The translations under genes and the position numbers were made by a program. A stretch of DNA of 64,000 nucleotides from Wuchereria bancrofti (lineage: Eukaryota > Nematoda > Chromadorea > Rhabditida > Onchocercidae). The DNA is taken from NCBI GenBank assembly GCA_005281725.1, contig SSBO01000009.1, forward strand, positions 1,740,354 to 1,804,353, in the 5' to 3' direction. Under the pieces are notes generated by a model. It made no database searches. It saw only the letters and a list, made by a program, of their open reading frames with translations, and was not told where the DNA came from. Shown piece after piece: positions 11,626 through 24,423 of this stretch. Every line of letters starts with the position of its first letter. Within the stretch, counting starts at the first letter, position 1.

Positions 11626-13403
11626 AAATTATGAAACTCTGGCACAAATTTTTACAAACAAAAATCGAAACTGACCTGAATTTACAGTCATCGTACCAAA
11701 ACTGTTAACAAAAAATTGAATCACTATATCAAATAGTAAATCGGCAACTTATTTTTAAAAGATATTATATTTAGCAAGCAACAAAGACCAATAATGTCAA
11801 ACAATTGAAAGGAAGAAGAAAGCAAGGATTAATAATATTCGTCCGCTAGAAAGTTGGAGAGAGAGCACATGTTTTGAAGAGTCTGCGAAAGATTAATAAG
11901 ACCAACGAAATAGAGTGCTACACTATATAATCCAGTAGTTTGCAGAGTGAGAGAATTAATCGTTTTGATAGTAATAGTGATAGGTTCGCACTCCAATTGC
12001 GATTTGTTGAGAGGATTGCGCTTCGGGCGGTAATGGTTGTGTACTGGTCGGGGAGCGGTGTTGCGTTGCGTGGGCATGGCGTAGAGAAGTGCTGTGAGTA
12101 TCGATTTGTGATTGAAGCAGTAAATGGCTTCTTTGACTCGAACTGAGGGAATTATCAATGATTGGAACTGATTATCAGCATAACCTGCCCGACTGGGTAC
12201 TGTCGGGTAACTTCAAGTGGAAAAAAAGTTAAAATGTGAACAGATTGAAATAATTTAATGTAAAAAGATGAGAAGAACTTAGTGTGATTATGTCTTCAAT
12301 TTAATCCTAATTTGAAGTGAGATGGCTTTCTATTTTATAATATTTAAACGATTAGTTAAACCTTTCCTTCAGTAATACACTTGTTTACCTTTTTCCCTCT
12401 TATTTGTTAATCAAGTTTGTTCTGAATCAAACCGGTCAACAAATTCTCTTGCTTCGTTTAAATGATGGAACTTATTCACTGTTATATATTTCATTGGTCT
12501 AACCAAGAAGAAAAGAATTCATTCATCATTTTTCTTCTGCTAAAAAAAAAAGTAAATAAGAGTGAGAAAAATAATGTATGTGAAAACAAAAGACATTGTT
12601 AGCCTTAATAAATGATATGTGGAAGTGAAAATTGTTTAAGTTTTTCTCCGCAAATGTTTCAACAAAAAGTTACAACACAACATCTTAGGCAGCTGTATGC
12701 TGAATGAAATATTTGAGGCAAAATTGATTAGTATGTTGTTGCTTCTCTTCCTAGTTTTTCTTTCATCTTTCTCTTCTTTCCTTTTTACCTGTCAAACATT
12801 ATCCTTTTTACCTACTTTTGTAGTCTTTTTTTTTTTGTCATTTCTTTTCATACTTTCATTTTCATTTGGTAATAACTGCAGCATTTGATCACCTTTCAAA
12901 GAAATTTTAAAATGCTCATAAATGAGATGGCTTATTTGAGATGCGAGCAGATAAAAACAACAGAATCAAGCTATCATTCTTCTATTTACATCCAAACTTC
13001 TTGCAAATGATACATGATTTGAAAAAAGAAAACATTTTTCGAAAAAATGGGAAAAATGAGAAGATGCGAATAAGTATAAAATTGAAAAGTTTGTTCAATG
13101 ATAAAGAAAAGATCAGCTGCTGTTGTCAGTATTATCAGACGAATGAATACCTTTGATAAGATTATTCTATCTTACATAGTTATGAGCAAAAAATTTTTAG
13201 AAGGAAGAGAAAAAAGAAAAAGAAGAAAAACAAAATTTTCCCAAAGTTTATCCTGTCATCATCATCATCATCATCGAGTACGGAACAATTATGCTTAGGC
13301 ATGTTTATTCCTTTCTTTAATTTATTAAATATTTAAAATGCTGCTTTTAAATCAAAATCCAATTTAGTTTGAATTTTTTGGTTGTAGTTTTGATAAATTT
13401 TGT

Positions 13404-13456
13404 GTCTTTCCTTCACTGTATCCACAAACTTTTTGTGGATACAGTGAAGGAAAGAC
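13404..13456. repeat. Perfect 25-bp hairpin
   Basis: The arm starting GTCTTTCCTTCACTGTATCC (13404-13428) pairs perfectly with 13432-13456, leaving only a 3-nt loop at 13429-13431. It is followed at once by a second hairpin. Confidence 0.95.
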
Positions 13457-13461
13457 GTTTC

Positions 13462-13496
13462 AACAAGCCACTACATTTCATTTGTAGTGGCTTGTT
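13462..13496. repeat. Perfect 14-bp hairpin
   Basis: AACAAGCCACTACA (13462-13475) pairs perfectly with TGTAGTGGCTTGTT (13483-13496) around the loop TTTCATT. It starts 5 nt after the end of the preceding 25-bp hairpin, and its sequence is unrelated to that one. Confidence 0.95.
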
Positions 13497-13604
13497 TCAA
13501 TGATATTTTCTGTTGTGCATGACTTGCCTATGCTTGCTATTTAACTAAATCTTAATTAAAGTCAAGAATTTATGTAATTTACAAAAGTTCTTGAAATATT
13601 TCAG

Positions 13605-16078
13605 AAAATTTCAACGCAAAAGCTCAGCCAGTGTTATTTATGAAGCAGAAATTATCGGTGTTGCACGGATTGTATTCGATGATAAAGCAATGAAATTACA
13701 AGTGAAAATTTTCATTATTTTACTTTTTATTGAGCTTTTCTAGTTCCGTTCCTAATTCAGTACAATAACACAGAAATAGATATAATTATTTTTTAAAGGA
13801 ACGCTGAAGAAATTTTTCAATTGTTCCCTATCAAGTTATTACACTATTGCTTCTGTTAATAAAGGAATTATTATATTCCTTTGTTACCCCATATATTTAC
13901 ATCTAAATCCAACGAATCTCCCTGCAATCAACAACCTCTCCCAAAATAATAAATTAAATTATCAAATCTTCCACGACAAATTTTCTTGCAAAAAAATCAA
14001 ATCTTCCACGACAAATTTTCTTGCAAAAAAAGTATTAGAAATGCCGTGGTGTGATTGTTTATGATTCTCCCATTCATTCATTTCTGAATTGCTAACGCAC
14101 TTAGTAACAAAGCACTTCATAAATACGCTTTTCGAATATTTATTTAAGAAAAATCAAAAATTTTTTAAAAGTTCTTAAACAACAATGGAAATATTATTGA
14201 TAGGAATGCAAATAATGTCATACAAAGTTATCATTTTGATTTCCTTCCATTAATATTAGTAAGTTATTACCTTTTCTTACCACAATAATATTAACTCTAT
14301 CAATTCAGCGAAAGAAAACATTACCACAAACATTATCCATCAGATTTTTTCAAGAAAAGAAAAAAATTGTTGGTAAATAGGAATGACAAGATGTAAGTGA
14401 ATTAACAATTTTAATCAATTAATCAAAGATGCATTATCACGATAATATCGTAGAAAATATATTCTTTGAAAGAAAGATGAAACAAATCTTGCAACTTTTA
14501 TATTTCAGTTAAAAATTTATCTCAAAATTGATGATATTATGTTATCGATGATTAAAAATGACTTTTATTGTCTTTTTAATTCCTGTTTCTCTTCACATTT
14601 TAGATTAACATTGGCCCTTATCTGCTCAACTGCCCTCTTTTCTATTCCAAAGGAAGTAATTTATGCTTCTTCAAGTACTTATTTTTCTTATTTAAAAATG
14701 ATACTTTTTAAAAACTACAATAAGCATAGTTCATTGCGATAAAACTACAACTTTATTTATGACAGTAATCCAAATCAAAGTCGAACTAATTTCATTTCTC
14801 AAGTATTTAGTTAGAATCGTATTCCACGTAAATTATTGCGCACATCCATCCATTCAGTATGGATTCTTTCGGCAGATATAACTATAAATGAGATTTGTTA
14901 AAAGAAGTCTGTAATGCATTTGTCCAGCAATTTTTTTGTCTCATCATACGTTTTATTTCTAATGCTTTAATTAAGCGATCAAAAATTATTAATATCATTT
15001 CTTATTTTTCAGAATTACTGAAAAACATATTCTATCATAGCTCTACATGCATATATTTTACATTTAGAATTAAATTTAATTCTGGTGATCAAAAGTATTC
15101 AAGAAATATTTTATTTATGTCTTCACAACACTTATGACTTTACACATCAATAATATTTCGATTGTACACATTTTGCATTACGATCCGTACTATAATCAAA
15201 ATGATATTATGAATGAATACAACCATTTTAGGGTGTACTAATTGATAAAAATGAGAAATGCTTTTCATTACGTGGTTACGTTGTTCCAGACGATAAACAG
15301 CAATCAACAACGGTCCTATCGACGAATTTTGATGTGCTAGATGGTGAAACCAACCATAATTTTAAAGTTCTCTTCCATTTTCTCTTCTTTTTTGGATATT
15401 TTAAAAGAATATGATTATTTAAATATGAATAATGATCATCATATTTTCTTTCAAAATTACCAAAAAACATTTTCTATCATATCTCTGCTGCATATATGAT
15501 ATGATTTTTAACGAATATAATATTGGCAACGCAGGTGATATGTTACATAATAACACCTTTACAATAGTTGTGTGTAACAAATATCATGCAGTGATAGTGA
15601 TTTCCAGATTGATGATGTAATCATGAAATTAGAAATTGATCCGACAACAACGCATCATAAAATGATCTTAGAGCATCCATCACTCAAATTTATCACCAAA
15701 AGATGGTATCGTGGATACAGGTAGATACCTATTCCTTTTGCCTAAAATTTTGTATTCAGTTTTACAAAATCATTCGAAAGATAAAAATTAACGATGGAAC
15801 AGTAGTTAATGCACAGCAATCATGGAAGAAGTAAAAAGATGTTTCATAATTTCTAATTAATTTTGCAACTCTTAATTAATATAACCTTCACACTGTTCAG
15901 GGCAGATGTAGAAATTTGTGGACATATAAATCCACAAATGGTTGGTTATGGCTGCAGTCTTTTTGTTGGTGATATGACAATTAGTACAATAAGTACATAT
16001 CATTTCGTACCATTAAAACGACGTTTAAGCTTAGTGAACGATAACATCATAGAATCGTCCAATGATTTTCTAGCCTAA
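13605..16078 (+). CDS. Unidentified multi-exon protein (3' part)
   Basis: I do not recognise this protein. Four exons with good splice sites join in phase: 13605-13701, 15232-15366, 15608-15720, 15901-16078 (stop). They encode about 174 aa. The conceptual product is mixed and soluble in character, not low complexity: SASVIYEAEIIGVARIVFDD, then FSLRGYVVPDDKQQSTTVLS, then HPSLKFITKRWYRGYR, then CGHINPQMVGYGCSLFVGD. It contains three Cys and no evident transmembrane segment or signal peptide. The first exon starts after an acceptor and needs two bases from an upstream exon, so the 5' end is missing; it may lie within 12.2-13.5 kb. The conserved-looking segment around WYRGYRADVEICGHINPQMV would be the best search query. 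No neighbour suggests a role. Confidence 0.55.
13961..14030. repeat. Two tandem copies of a 35-bp unit
   Basis: The unit beginning ATCAAATCTTCCACGACAAA occurs at 13961 and again at 13996. The copies are identical over the 35 bp. It lies in the first intron of the unidentified plus-strand gene. Confidence 0.9.
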
Positions 16079-17953
16079 ATTTATTGTATAGGAATAGAAA
16101 TAAATAATTTGAATATCAATAATTCAGCTAATGCGCCTCACTCATTGTTTATTTCTTATCATTGCTCTCTGATTGGTGTATTATTTGTTTGAATCACATA
16201 AATTGTGATAAATGTAATATGCATGTCAATACACATCACTTCATCCACGTTTCAGTTTACTTAATTATAATTATTCCAGCAGCTTGCTTTTTTCAACTTT
16301 TCGAAAATCGAGAAAAAAGATTTTATTTATTTTTTCTTTTTTTTATATATAACCTTATGGTGTTTACGACTTAAAAGGCAATATTTGTTGTCGTTTTTTC
16401 TTTTGTACTTTTTGATATGTTATAAAAATTTCAAGTGTTTTGACTAGAAAAGTTGACAATTTTTCAATCTTACCACTTTATTTCCATAAATACATTATCT
16501 TCAAATCGTTACGAGCAATTTTCTGTTTCTAATTTCTTCATTTTTATAATTTACAAATATGATAGTAAACAATGATTATTAGTGTTGCTATAATATATAA
16601 CCTTATATTAATGTTAAAATTTGTTGTCAGTCTAATTTGGACAACAAATTTGCATTTGAATAATGCATCCCTTTTCAGTTGCACAATTTACGATTCCATA
16701 TGCGTGGAACCTTTCCTTTTCTTTTTTTCATGTCAGACACTATCAGCAAGTTCATATCTTCGGTCTAAGTTAATATCAACATTGAGTAACGCACGTACGT
16801 GAAACTAAGTGGTCACTTCCGTAATCTTTATCAATTGTTTGCTTTTTTTCTGGCTTACTCAATACTTTAATTACGTTATTTATTAATATTTGCTTAATTT
16901 CACTATTACTTGAGTTGTTTATTGCTTATGTTTTAAACATATCTTACTGGGTTATTTATCAAAAATCAATTTATCAAACAGCAAATCAAATTATGCAACG
17001 ATTTCTATTCAATTACATCCCGAAAGATTTTTTTCCTCTTTTTGAGAATAAAATTTACTGTCAAACAACAACGAAGTTTCACGCCAAAAAATCTATTCGT
17101 TAATGTATTATTTGAGAAAAACTTCAAATACATATAAATAAGTTATAATTAAATTTATATATGATACCAATCTGATACCAACCATTTCAATTAAAAGTTG
17201 AATTAGTGTAAAAGTTCCTTTATTCCCTAAAAAATATAGAATTGAGTGGGAAATGAGAATAAATCGGAAATCATTCGAAAATTTCTTATCTCTTCCAATC
17301 ATTTACAAATGCAAGAAGATTTGATTCACCATCGAAAAATTCCATAGGTGAATGTTTGTGAAAAGAAATTCATCCTATTTAATTTACTTACTGCTTGGAA
17401 TAATATGAACTAAGACTCTTAATAACTAGCAGTGATAACGAAAATCAAGAAAAGACACATTTGACTATAAAATGATAAGGCTAAAAAGGTATTACGGTCA
17501 TTCACAAAAGTACCATAAAAATAAAGCTCTATAGATGTTAATGTAATAACACAACTACATCATTTGCTATTTTTAAATTTCCTGGAAGAAATTTTTATGA
17601 ACAAAATGACACAAATATAGTTTACCAATGACGGAAATGAAATAGCGTGTAAAGTTAAAGTCATTAAGTGTTAAGTTTCCACAATAACTTATCTATGTTT
17701 TAACGGTAATGCTTATTGCAACTGAAGGGGAAAAAATAGAGAAAATATTGTAAATACGTACAAATAAGTGGTAATACACGTAAAAAAAGCCCTAAATAAA
17801 ATTTCACAATTATATATTTTCATTTCTGTTTAATTTACACGTATATGAATAAATTAAAAATTACTCATCTCCAAGAAGCTATTATATATATGTAATGAAT
17901 TTTCTGAACAATTTTAAAATGTAGCGGTAAAAAACGAAATATTTGTTATGTTG
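16079..17953. other. Convergent intergenic region
   Basis: This separates the 3' end of the unidentified plus-strand gene from the 3' end of the minus-strand gamma-glutamyltransferase gene. No exon was recognised. The short frames here (for example 16572-16802 and 16915-17103) have no splice context or family similarity. Confidence 0.5.
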
Positions 17954-20900
17954 CTAAAATCCAGCTGGAAAACTTCCTGTTTCTCGTCGAAAATCGCTAT
18001 TTCCATAAATGTAATCATCCGTATTTACTACAAATGCTTGGACAACACTTTTCAATTTTGAAATTTTTGTCATATTTTGATTTCGCTCATTGGCTAGATT
18101 CGTTATAATTTCCTAAATTCCATAATTTATCAGTAATCTGTGCTAGTAATATAGTACAGTAATAAAAGGATTGTCATATTTTGATTTTATTCATTGTCCA
18201 AATTGGCCATAATTTGTTGATCTGATGAAAATGAACTAATTAATAGAGTAATGGCAAGGAAATGAAAAAAAAAAAAGGTAAATTACCTGAGGAATCGAAG
18301 CTTCATACAAAGTCTCTGGTGGCAAAAATTGATTATGAAAACGTGGCGAATCAACAGCTTCTTTAATCGTTTCATTAAAAATAAGAGTACGTATAACAGT
18401 TTGTGCTATCGCTGAAATAATATAAGAACCGCCAGAAGCACCAATAACCATTTTCACCTTAAAATACATAAACATCACTTATAGCAGTTACTTACTTAAA
18501 GTATCAGTTATCACTAAGATTTACTAAATTACACAATTGTCGAGATGGAATATTCTATTGATGGCATTAGCAATTAGCAAATTGTCACATTAAGTATGAA
18601 TGAATAGCACTATAAAAGGAATCACATTATTAAATGTTAAACGCTAGATTAAATCTATTGGATTCAAATTTGGCAAGTTTAAACATTTCAACTGAAACAA
18701 TCCAAATTTAATGTTCCTTATAACTTATCTAAAATTTATATCCAAAAACACATTTCCTTATTTTGTTACACTTTTACATTGATACATGCAATAAATAATG
18801 TCAAAAAAGAAAATTTTCAAATAACACTTAATATTTTAATCAAGAATTTACTCATCAACCGTTTACCTTTCCTGTATTCTTATTGTAAATAATCATAGGT
18901 GACATGCTGCTTAACGGTCTTTTTCCGGGTCTAATATAATTTGCCGGTGAAGGCGGAAATCCAAAAGAATTTGATTGTCCAGGAATCGAGAAATCATCCA
19001 TTTCATCATTCCAAACAATTCCAAGCGTTGGTGAAATGCGCAATGATCCCAGTCTATATTGTAATAAAAATTCACTCTTGTTGTGATGAAAATGTTCGGA
19101 TTCCATTTTAATTACTAGAATTTCATTGCTAAAAAAGGACTGAAGTTTAACACTTTACATCCTTCCACTGCGTCAAGAAAAGTGACCTCTGACCCTGTTT
19201 ATCGCCGTCATATGTGCAATATGAAAAATGCATAATTAATGAAAAGTAACATTACATGCGATTAACGGTACTGGTGCATGATACTGCGATATTACTACTC
19301 CGATCGATCGCTGATACGTGTGATGTGCCGTGATCATCCGTCTGTTGAAATAAATCAGTTCCATACGCGTCCAATGATTGAGATGTATTCTTGATAAGAG
19401 ATTTGATATGCTTCACGTAAGAACTGAAAAGTACTAATGAAAAGATCTTCGATTTCATTAGTGAAATCAAAAGATAAATAAATAACTGATTAATGAAGCA
19501 ATAATGAAATTAAATGAAATATTTTCGACATTAAATGAAATTTTTTATATTATTAAAGCTAACGTAAAATATTTAAAGAGAATGAAAAACTAATATTATT
19601 AGCACACAATCACAGTGATATAAATTATTAATAATACTGATAACAATAATAATAATAATAATAATAGTAATAATAATAATAATAGTAATAGTAATAATAA
19701 TAATCAATACGAAGACATAAAGGAAAGAATCAGGAATCATGTGCAATTTTCTTTTCAAAATTGACTTAACTAATTCACTTTTTAATTATCTTTTCTGCAA
19801 TTTGCTGAGCTTCCGACACAAATGCAGCATCACCAAGTTTTGTCCTTTGAGCATAAGCAAACTTTTGCGCTTCAACTAAGCGATGATAAAATAATGGATC
19901 ATCTTTATCAAATTCATTTTTGCCATCATAAAATTCTGAAAAAAAATATCATTAAGCTATGGACGAGTCTAATGTGACTTATTGATCAAACAATTTCAAT
20001 TTCACAGAAGATTAATTAAAACGGCAGTAATATGTACTGGTTGGTTTCAAACCAATTTATCATTTCACTTTAATAAATAAAAAGTTCGGTAAACTTTAAT
20101 TTTTCAAAAAGAAAGCTCAGCAAGTCTAATAATATTGAAATTTATATATTCTGAATTAATTAATTAATAATAAAAGAGAAATATTATCAAATATGTTTCC
20201 CAGCCATAATTGATATGATACTTTGGGTGATAGCAGCTGAACTTGGTGGTGGCGGTCCACACATTACATAATCACCAAGGAAATGTTCGGTGATAATTGG
20301 ACTTTCATTTAATTTTGTTTTGTAATTACTTAAGTCATCCGTGGATATATAACCGCCTGGAAAACAAATAATACAAATAAACGACCGAATTATTAATTAC
20401 GGTAGAAATGCATTCCTTACTTTAACATATAATATTCACGTCAAACGTAATAATATAACCGGAATGTATCATCCAGAAAAATATCGATCCCGGATTTGAT
20501 TTGAAAGATTCATGCAACAAATTAGGTTCGGTGTGCAAATTGCATGTCACAATTCCGGATTATTAATCGTAAAGAATACTGAATCTTACCACGTTCTTCA
20601 ATTTCAGCAGCAATTGTTTGCGCAATGCCACCTTGAAATATCATAAGTTTAGAATTAAATTTACTCTATATATCACAAAAAAAACAAACTGTCAAACGAA
20701 ACTGTTCAAAACCTTTCCGAATGTATTCTATCGTGACTATCCGGATATCCGGATATATCCCACTATATTAGGTAAAATTACTTTGTGTTACATCAAATAT
20801 TTTCCACAAGCATTCTAACTATTGAGTAACTTATTATTGCATTATTGTTTACTGTAAAAATGCCATATGTTAAAAAACATAAATCTTTTACGTGAGAAGC

Positions 20901-23900
20901 GTGTACGACCACTTAACACAAGACAGTCTACTTTTAATTATTATCATCTTTTCCTTATTTTTACTACTTACTCATATTTGATTAATAAATACCAACTCAT
21001 ATACGAGATCATATTCAATTCATTTTTAGATTTTGTCTGATTATTTCAGCATGATGTGTTTATTGCTGAAAGTTTAATCACTGAATTTTAGCTTTAAAGT
21101 TAAGATTTTTCAAAAATTTAAAGAAACTGTTACATTACGATAAACCTCGATGCATTTTTTAGGGCAATTTAAAGAATACATAGAAATTCGCTGTGATCAG
21201 TAAACAAAATAATTTCTTTATGCACTTCATTACTCAATCATTTTTTTATATTTTCTTTCTGTTGAATTTTCTTCCATTTATCAAATTAGTGTAACCAAAA
21301 ATTAAATTTAAATTCTATCACAATCATAAATCAAAATTTCTTTTACCAAAATAATAATCATAGTTTTATGAATACTTTAGTAATATTTGCATATGTAACT
21401 CGCAGATTCACGTTAGCGAGATATGAAATAAATAGAAAGTAACGAATTACCGCGATAAAAAAGTTGCAATGGATCAGAACTATTTGCAATGTGTTGTAAA
21501 GTAGCGCCCAAATGATCCCTCGTAATGATATCACCCTCTTCATATACCTTTCTAGTTTTTGGATTCACAAATACTTTTCTGAAACGGATGATCAACTTTT
21601 TGATTTTTTGATTTCACTTATTTTTCTTTAAGACAATGGAAATTTTATTTATTACACCACATTTAAAGAAAGTTGCTTGCTAGATTATTTTACTTAATAA
21701 TGATTAAACTTTCAATGATGAAAGAGAGAAGAGTAAAGTTAAGTTTGTGATTAATTACCATTTAGCTTCATTTCCCATCACTTTTTTTCTTTAATTTAAC
21801 AACAAAACTGCCTTAAAAAAATGAAATGATGCAATCACTAAAAAAAACAAATTATTTTTTAAAGAAAAAGGAACAGTATAACTTCTAAAGATAAAATTTA
21901 CTTCAGTGATGGTTCGGTCAATATCGTCTCTTCTATTTTAGCAAGTTCTTGTGCTAAAGCCGCCGAAACCGGAAAACCTTCCAAGGCTAATTCAATGGAT
22001 GGTTGAAATAATCTATACCACGACACTTTACCACTTCCAAAAAGTGAAAATACCGTCCATAATCCGTGTAATTCGGATGGTGTTGCAATAGCGCGGTATC
22101 CTAAACATTATAATGAACTATTTTTCAAATTCAAAAAATTAAATATAAAAACTAACGTACGTAAACAAAATTACTTACTGACAAAGTTATGATGGAACTA
22201 TACGTAAGATTATTCTTTCTTCACATATATGTTAGTTTACTCTATCTAGAAAAAGTATTACAAACTTCAATGAAACAACTTCAGTAACCTTTTAAAGCAT
22301 CTTCCGGTGAATCATCGAACATTGTTTCATTTGCTACTGTTGGCGCTGTTTCACGTGCGTTAACAACTATACACTGATTTGAAGTACTGCAATCACTGAT
22401 AACTATTTCGCTTGTCAAAATGACCATTGAAAAAAAAAACTTAGGAATGAAAAATGCCTTAGAGTTATTTAAAGATTTCAGCTGAAAATTATCGGAACAA
22501 TATAGTCATAGGTAAACTATTAATTAAATAGTTTTCTAATTAGATAAAATAGGCAACAGATAAAGAAACAATGATAAAAGGAATAAACAAATAAACAGAA
22601 ACAGAAAGTAAATAATAAGTAAAAGAAACGATTGACAAACAAATGATAAGCAGAAAAAATTTACACAAAGAAATTGGCTAATAAAAGAATAAGAATATAT
22701 TTAAAATGAAATAAATGATGCAAACATAACCAAAGAATAGGAATCGAATAAATGAACAAATAATAAGTAATTGGTAAAGTAAAGTAATTAGGGAATAATT
22801 GTCAAATAAATAAGTAAACAAACATTTTGAAAAATCAAAAACAAAATTTAGAAGAAAATACCGGACCGATAATATAATTAAAATGCAAAGAAAATAATTG
22901 GTCGCTAACGGATTTGAACAAATAAACAAGTAAATTTGATAATTACAGATGACAAATAAGGAAATGGTAAACAAAATAGGAAAATGGAAAAATGATGACA
23001 AACAGTTCAAATTTTAAAACTAACCTATTGTATATAGTCATAAGAAATCCACCACCTAAACCAGAACTCTGAGGATTTACAACACCAATGCATACCAATG
23101 CCGCCACGGTTGCATCTATCGCATTACCACCAAGCATAAGTATATCTCTCAAATTATTATTTTATTAATTGTTTGAAAGATTAGAAAATTTAGAGTAAAG
23201 GTTAGATTCAGATTAGATTTGGATTCAAGCATTAATATTAAGAAATAGTTTAATAGATTGATATCAAAATTTTGCTCTCTTAATTTTCTTAATATCCTTA
23301 CTTATTATTAAATGATTTAATATGCATTAGCAATTCAAGTTCCTTTTACCTGGTATTGCGTTATTCAAATTGATTTCAGTGTTTTATTAACTTTGAAATT
23401 TGTTGGTAAATTAAAAAGAGTAAATTATTAGTAATTTCTAGAATTTCGACTATAGCTAATTTTTCCATATCTTTGCATTTTATTCCTTACGTGTTTACGT
23501 GTTACTTATCACTTGCAAGTTTAACTTTAAATCTTAGTACTCATAGTGCTCTTCTAGAAAAGCCAAATATTATCGGCTGACCTTCCAATTCCACTGCATA
23601 TGCCATTATCAGTTGCAATAGCGGCTCGTTTATAACGTGCGTGTAAACTTCCGCTTGGCTTTGGCCATTTCAACGGAAGTTCTTTACTTGATGATGACGT
23701 CGTTGAATCGTTACATTGAATTACTGTACTTATTACTGCCTAAATTTATTTTAAATTATTTATGTGCAATTTGAAAAATAATATTAATTGATAATTGTTC
23801 TGCAATGATTAAAGCGATCGAATTATCCGATAATTACTGCAAACATTTATCGAATTTTCCTACATTACGAATTTATTCTACTTAGTACTACTTCAGATAT

Positions 23901-24423
23901 CATCTTATCACCTGTTAATTTCAATAAAAAGTAATTTACGAGTAGTAATTTTTTTAGTAATCACATTACATATCTTAATGTGTAATTTTACAACATTTCT
24001 GGTTAATTTAGAATTGAAATCAGGATGAAAAAGAATAAAATTTCATTAAAATTAAAAATTACCGGTTCTTCGTTGTATTTTAGCTTTAAAAGTACTGCCA
24101 AAACAACGGTAGAAATGAAAAATATAGTAGCTGCACCGAGTAAAAAAACCACTGATCGACAATATCTGTGACGAAATGAATAAATAAGTAGTGTAATAAT
24201 TATTTTGATAAAAGAAAGAATATAAATTAAAGTAATATTTGATTTATAAAATTTTTGGTTTAGTTTATCAAAACTTTTTCTTAATTAATGCTAACTTTTT
24301 CGAAAACTGATTTCAAACCCATTAAAAGAGGTAATTTAATTTAGATTATTATTGTTTAATACACTTATTAAATCTATAAGCACAAATCATTGCTAACCTT
24401 TGATGACGATAATTTATTCCCAT
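17954..24423 (-). CDS. Gamma-glutamyltransferase (membrane-anchored)
   Basis: Extracellular enzyme that cleaves and transfers the gamma-glutamyl group of glutathione. It is made as a precursor that cuts itself into large and small subunits. Fourteen exons in transcript order: 24423-24398, 24165-24063, 23739-23582, 23147-23025, 22410-22289, 22100-21902, 21578-21451, 20631-20590, 20356-20222, 19935-19779, 19423-19256, 19053-18867, 18457-18287, 18112-17954. They join in phase to 625 aa. Residues about 11-33 form a signal anchor ([20 protein letters not shown]). Family motifs: [37 protein letters not shown] with the substrate-binding Arg, DDHGTSH with the nucleophile Thr431 (codon 19326-19324), [26 protein letters not shown] and GASGGSYI. 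All key active-site residues known for the family are present. The donor after exon 9 is unusual (see findings). Confidence 0.94.
19640..19706. repeat. (AAT)n microsatellite, interrupted
   Basis: A run of AATAATAAT with AGT interruptions lies in the gamma-glutamyltransferase intron between exons 10 and 11. Confidence 0.95.

Larger units (their letters stand above)
11626..13604. other. Intergenic region with a G+C-richer island and hairpins
   Basis: No gene was recognised. Positions about 11940-12150 are visibly richer in G+C than the surroundings and open in one frame on each strand without a recognisable product. A CT/T-rich tract around 12730-12860 translates into a hydrophobic low-complexity frame. 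A (TCA)n run lies at about 13256-13275. Two perfect hairpins follow at 13404-13496. Unfound 5' exons of the plus-strand gene beginning at 13605 may lie here. Confidence 0.45.

Noticed and set aside
11829..12158. 109-codon minus-strand frame and 68-codon plus-strand frame in the G+C-richer island
   Set aside because: No family resemblance, no convincing splice sites and each is antisense to the other. Kept only as a compositional anomaly.
12697..12888. 63-codon hydrophobic frame resembling a membrane protein
   Set aside because: It is a translation of a T/C-rich low-complexity tract (F, L, S only) with no splice sites or family match.
15533..15607. Possible extra exon of the unidentified plus-strand gene, starting after GCAG and reading GDMLHNNTFTIVVCNKYHAV
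   Set aside because: It does not keep phase with the neighbouring exons (phase 0 gives an internal stop), and it abuts the next exon. The exons at 15366 and 15608 already join in phase without it.
22678..23010. Minus-strand hydrophobic 110-codon frame
   Set aside because: Lies in the gamma-glutamyltransferase intron between exons 4 and 5; A+T-rich noise.
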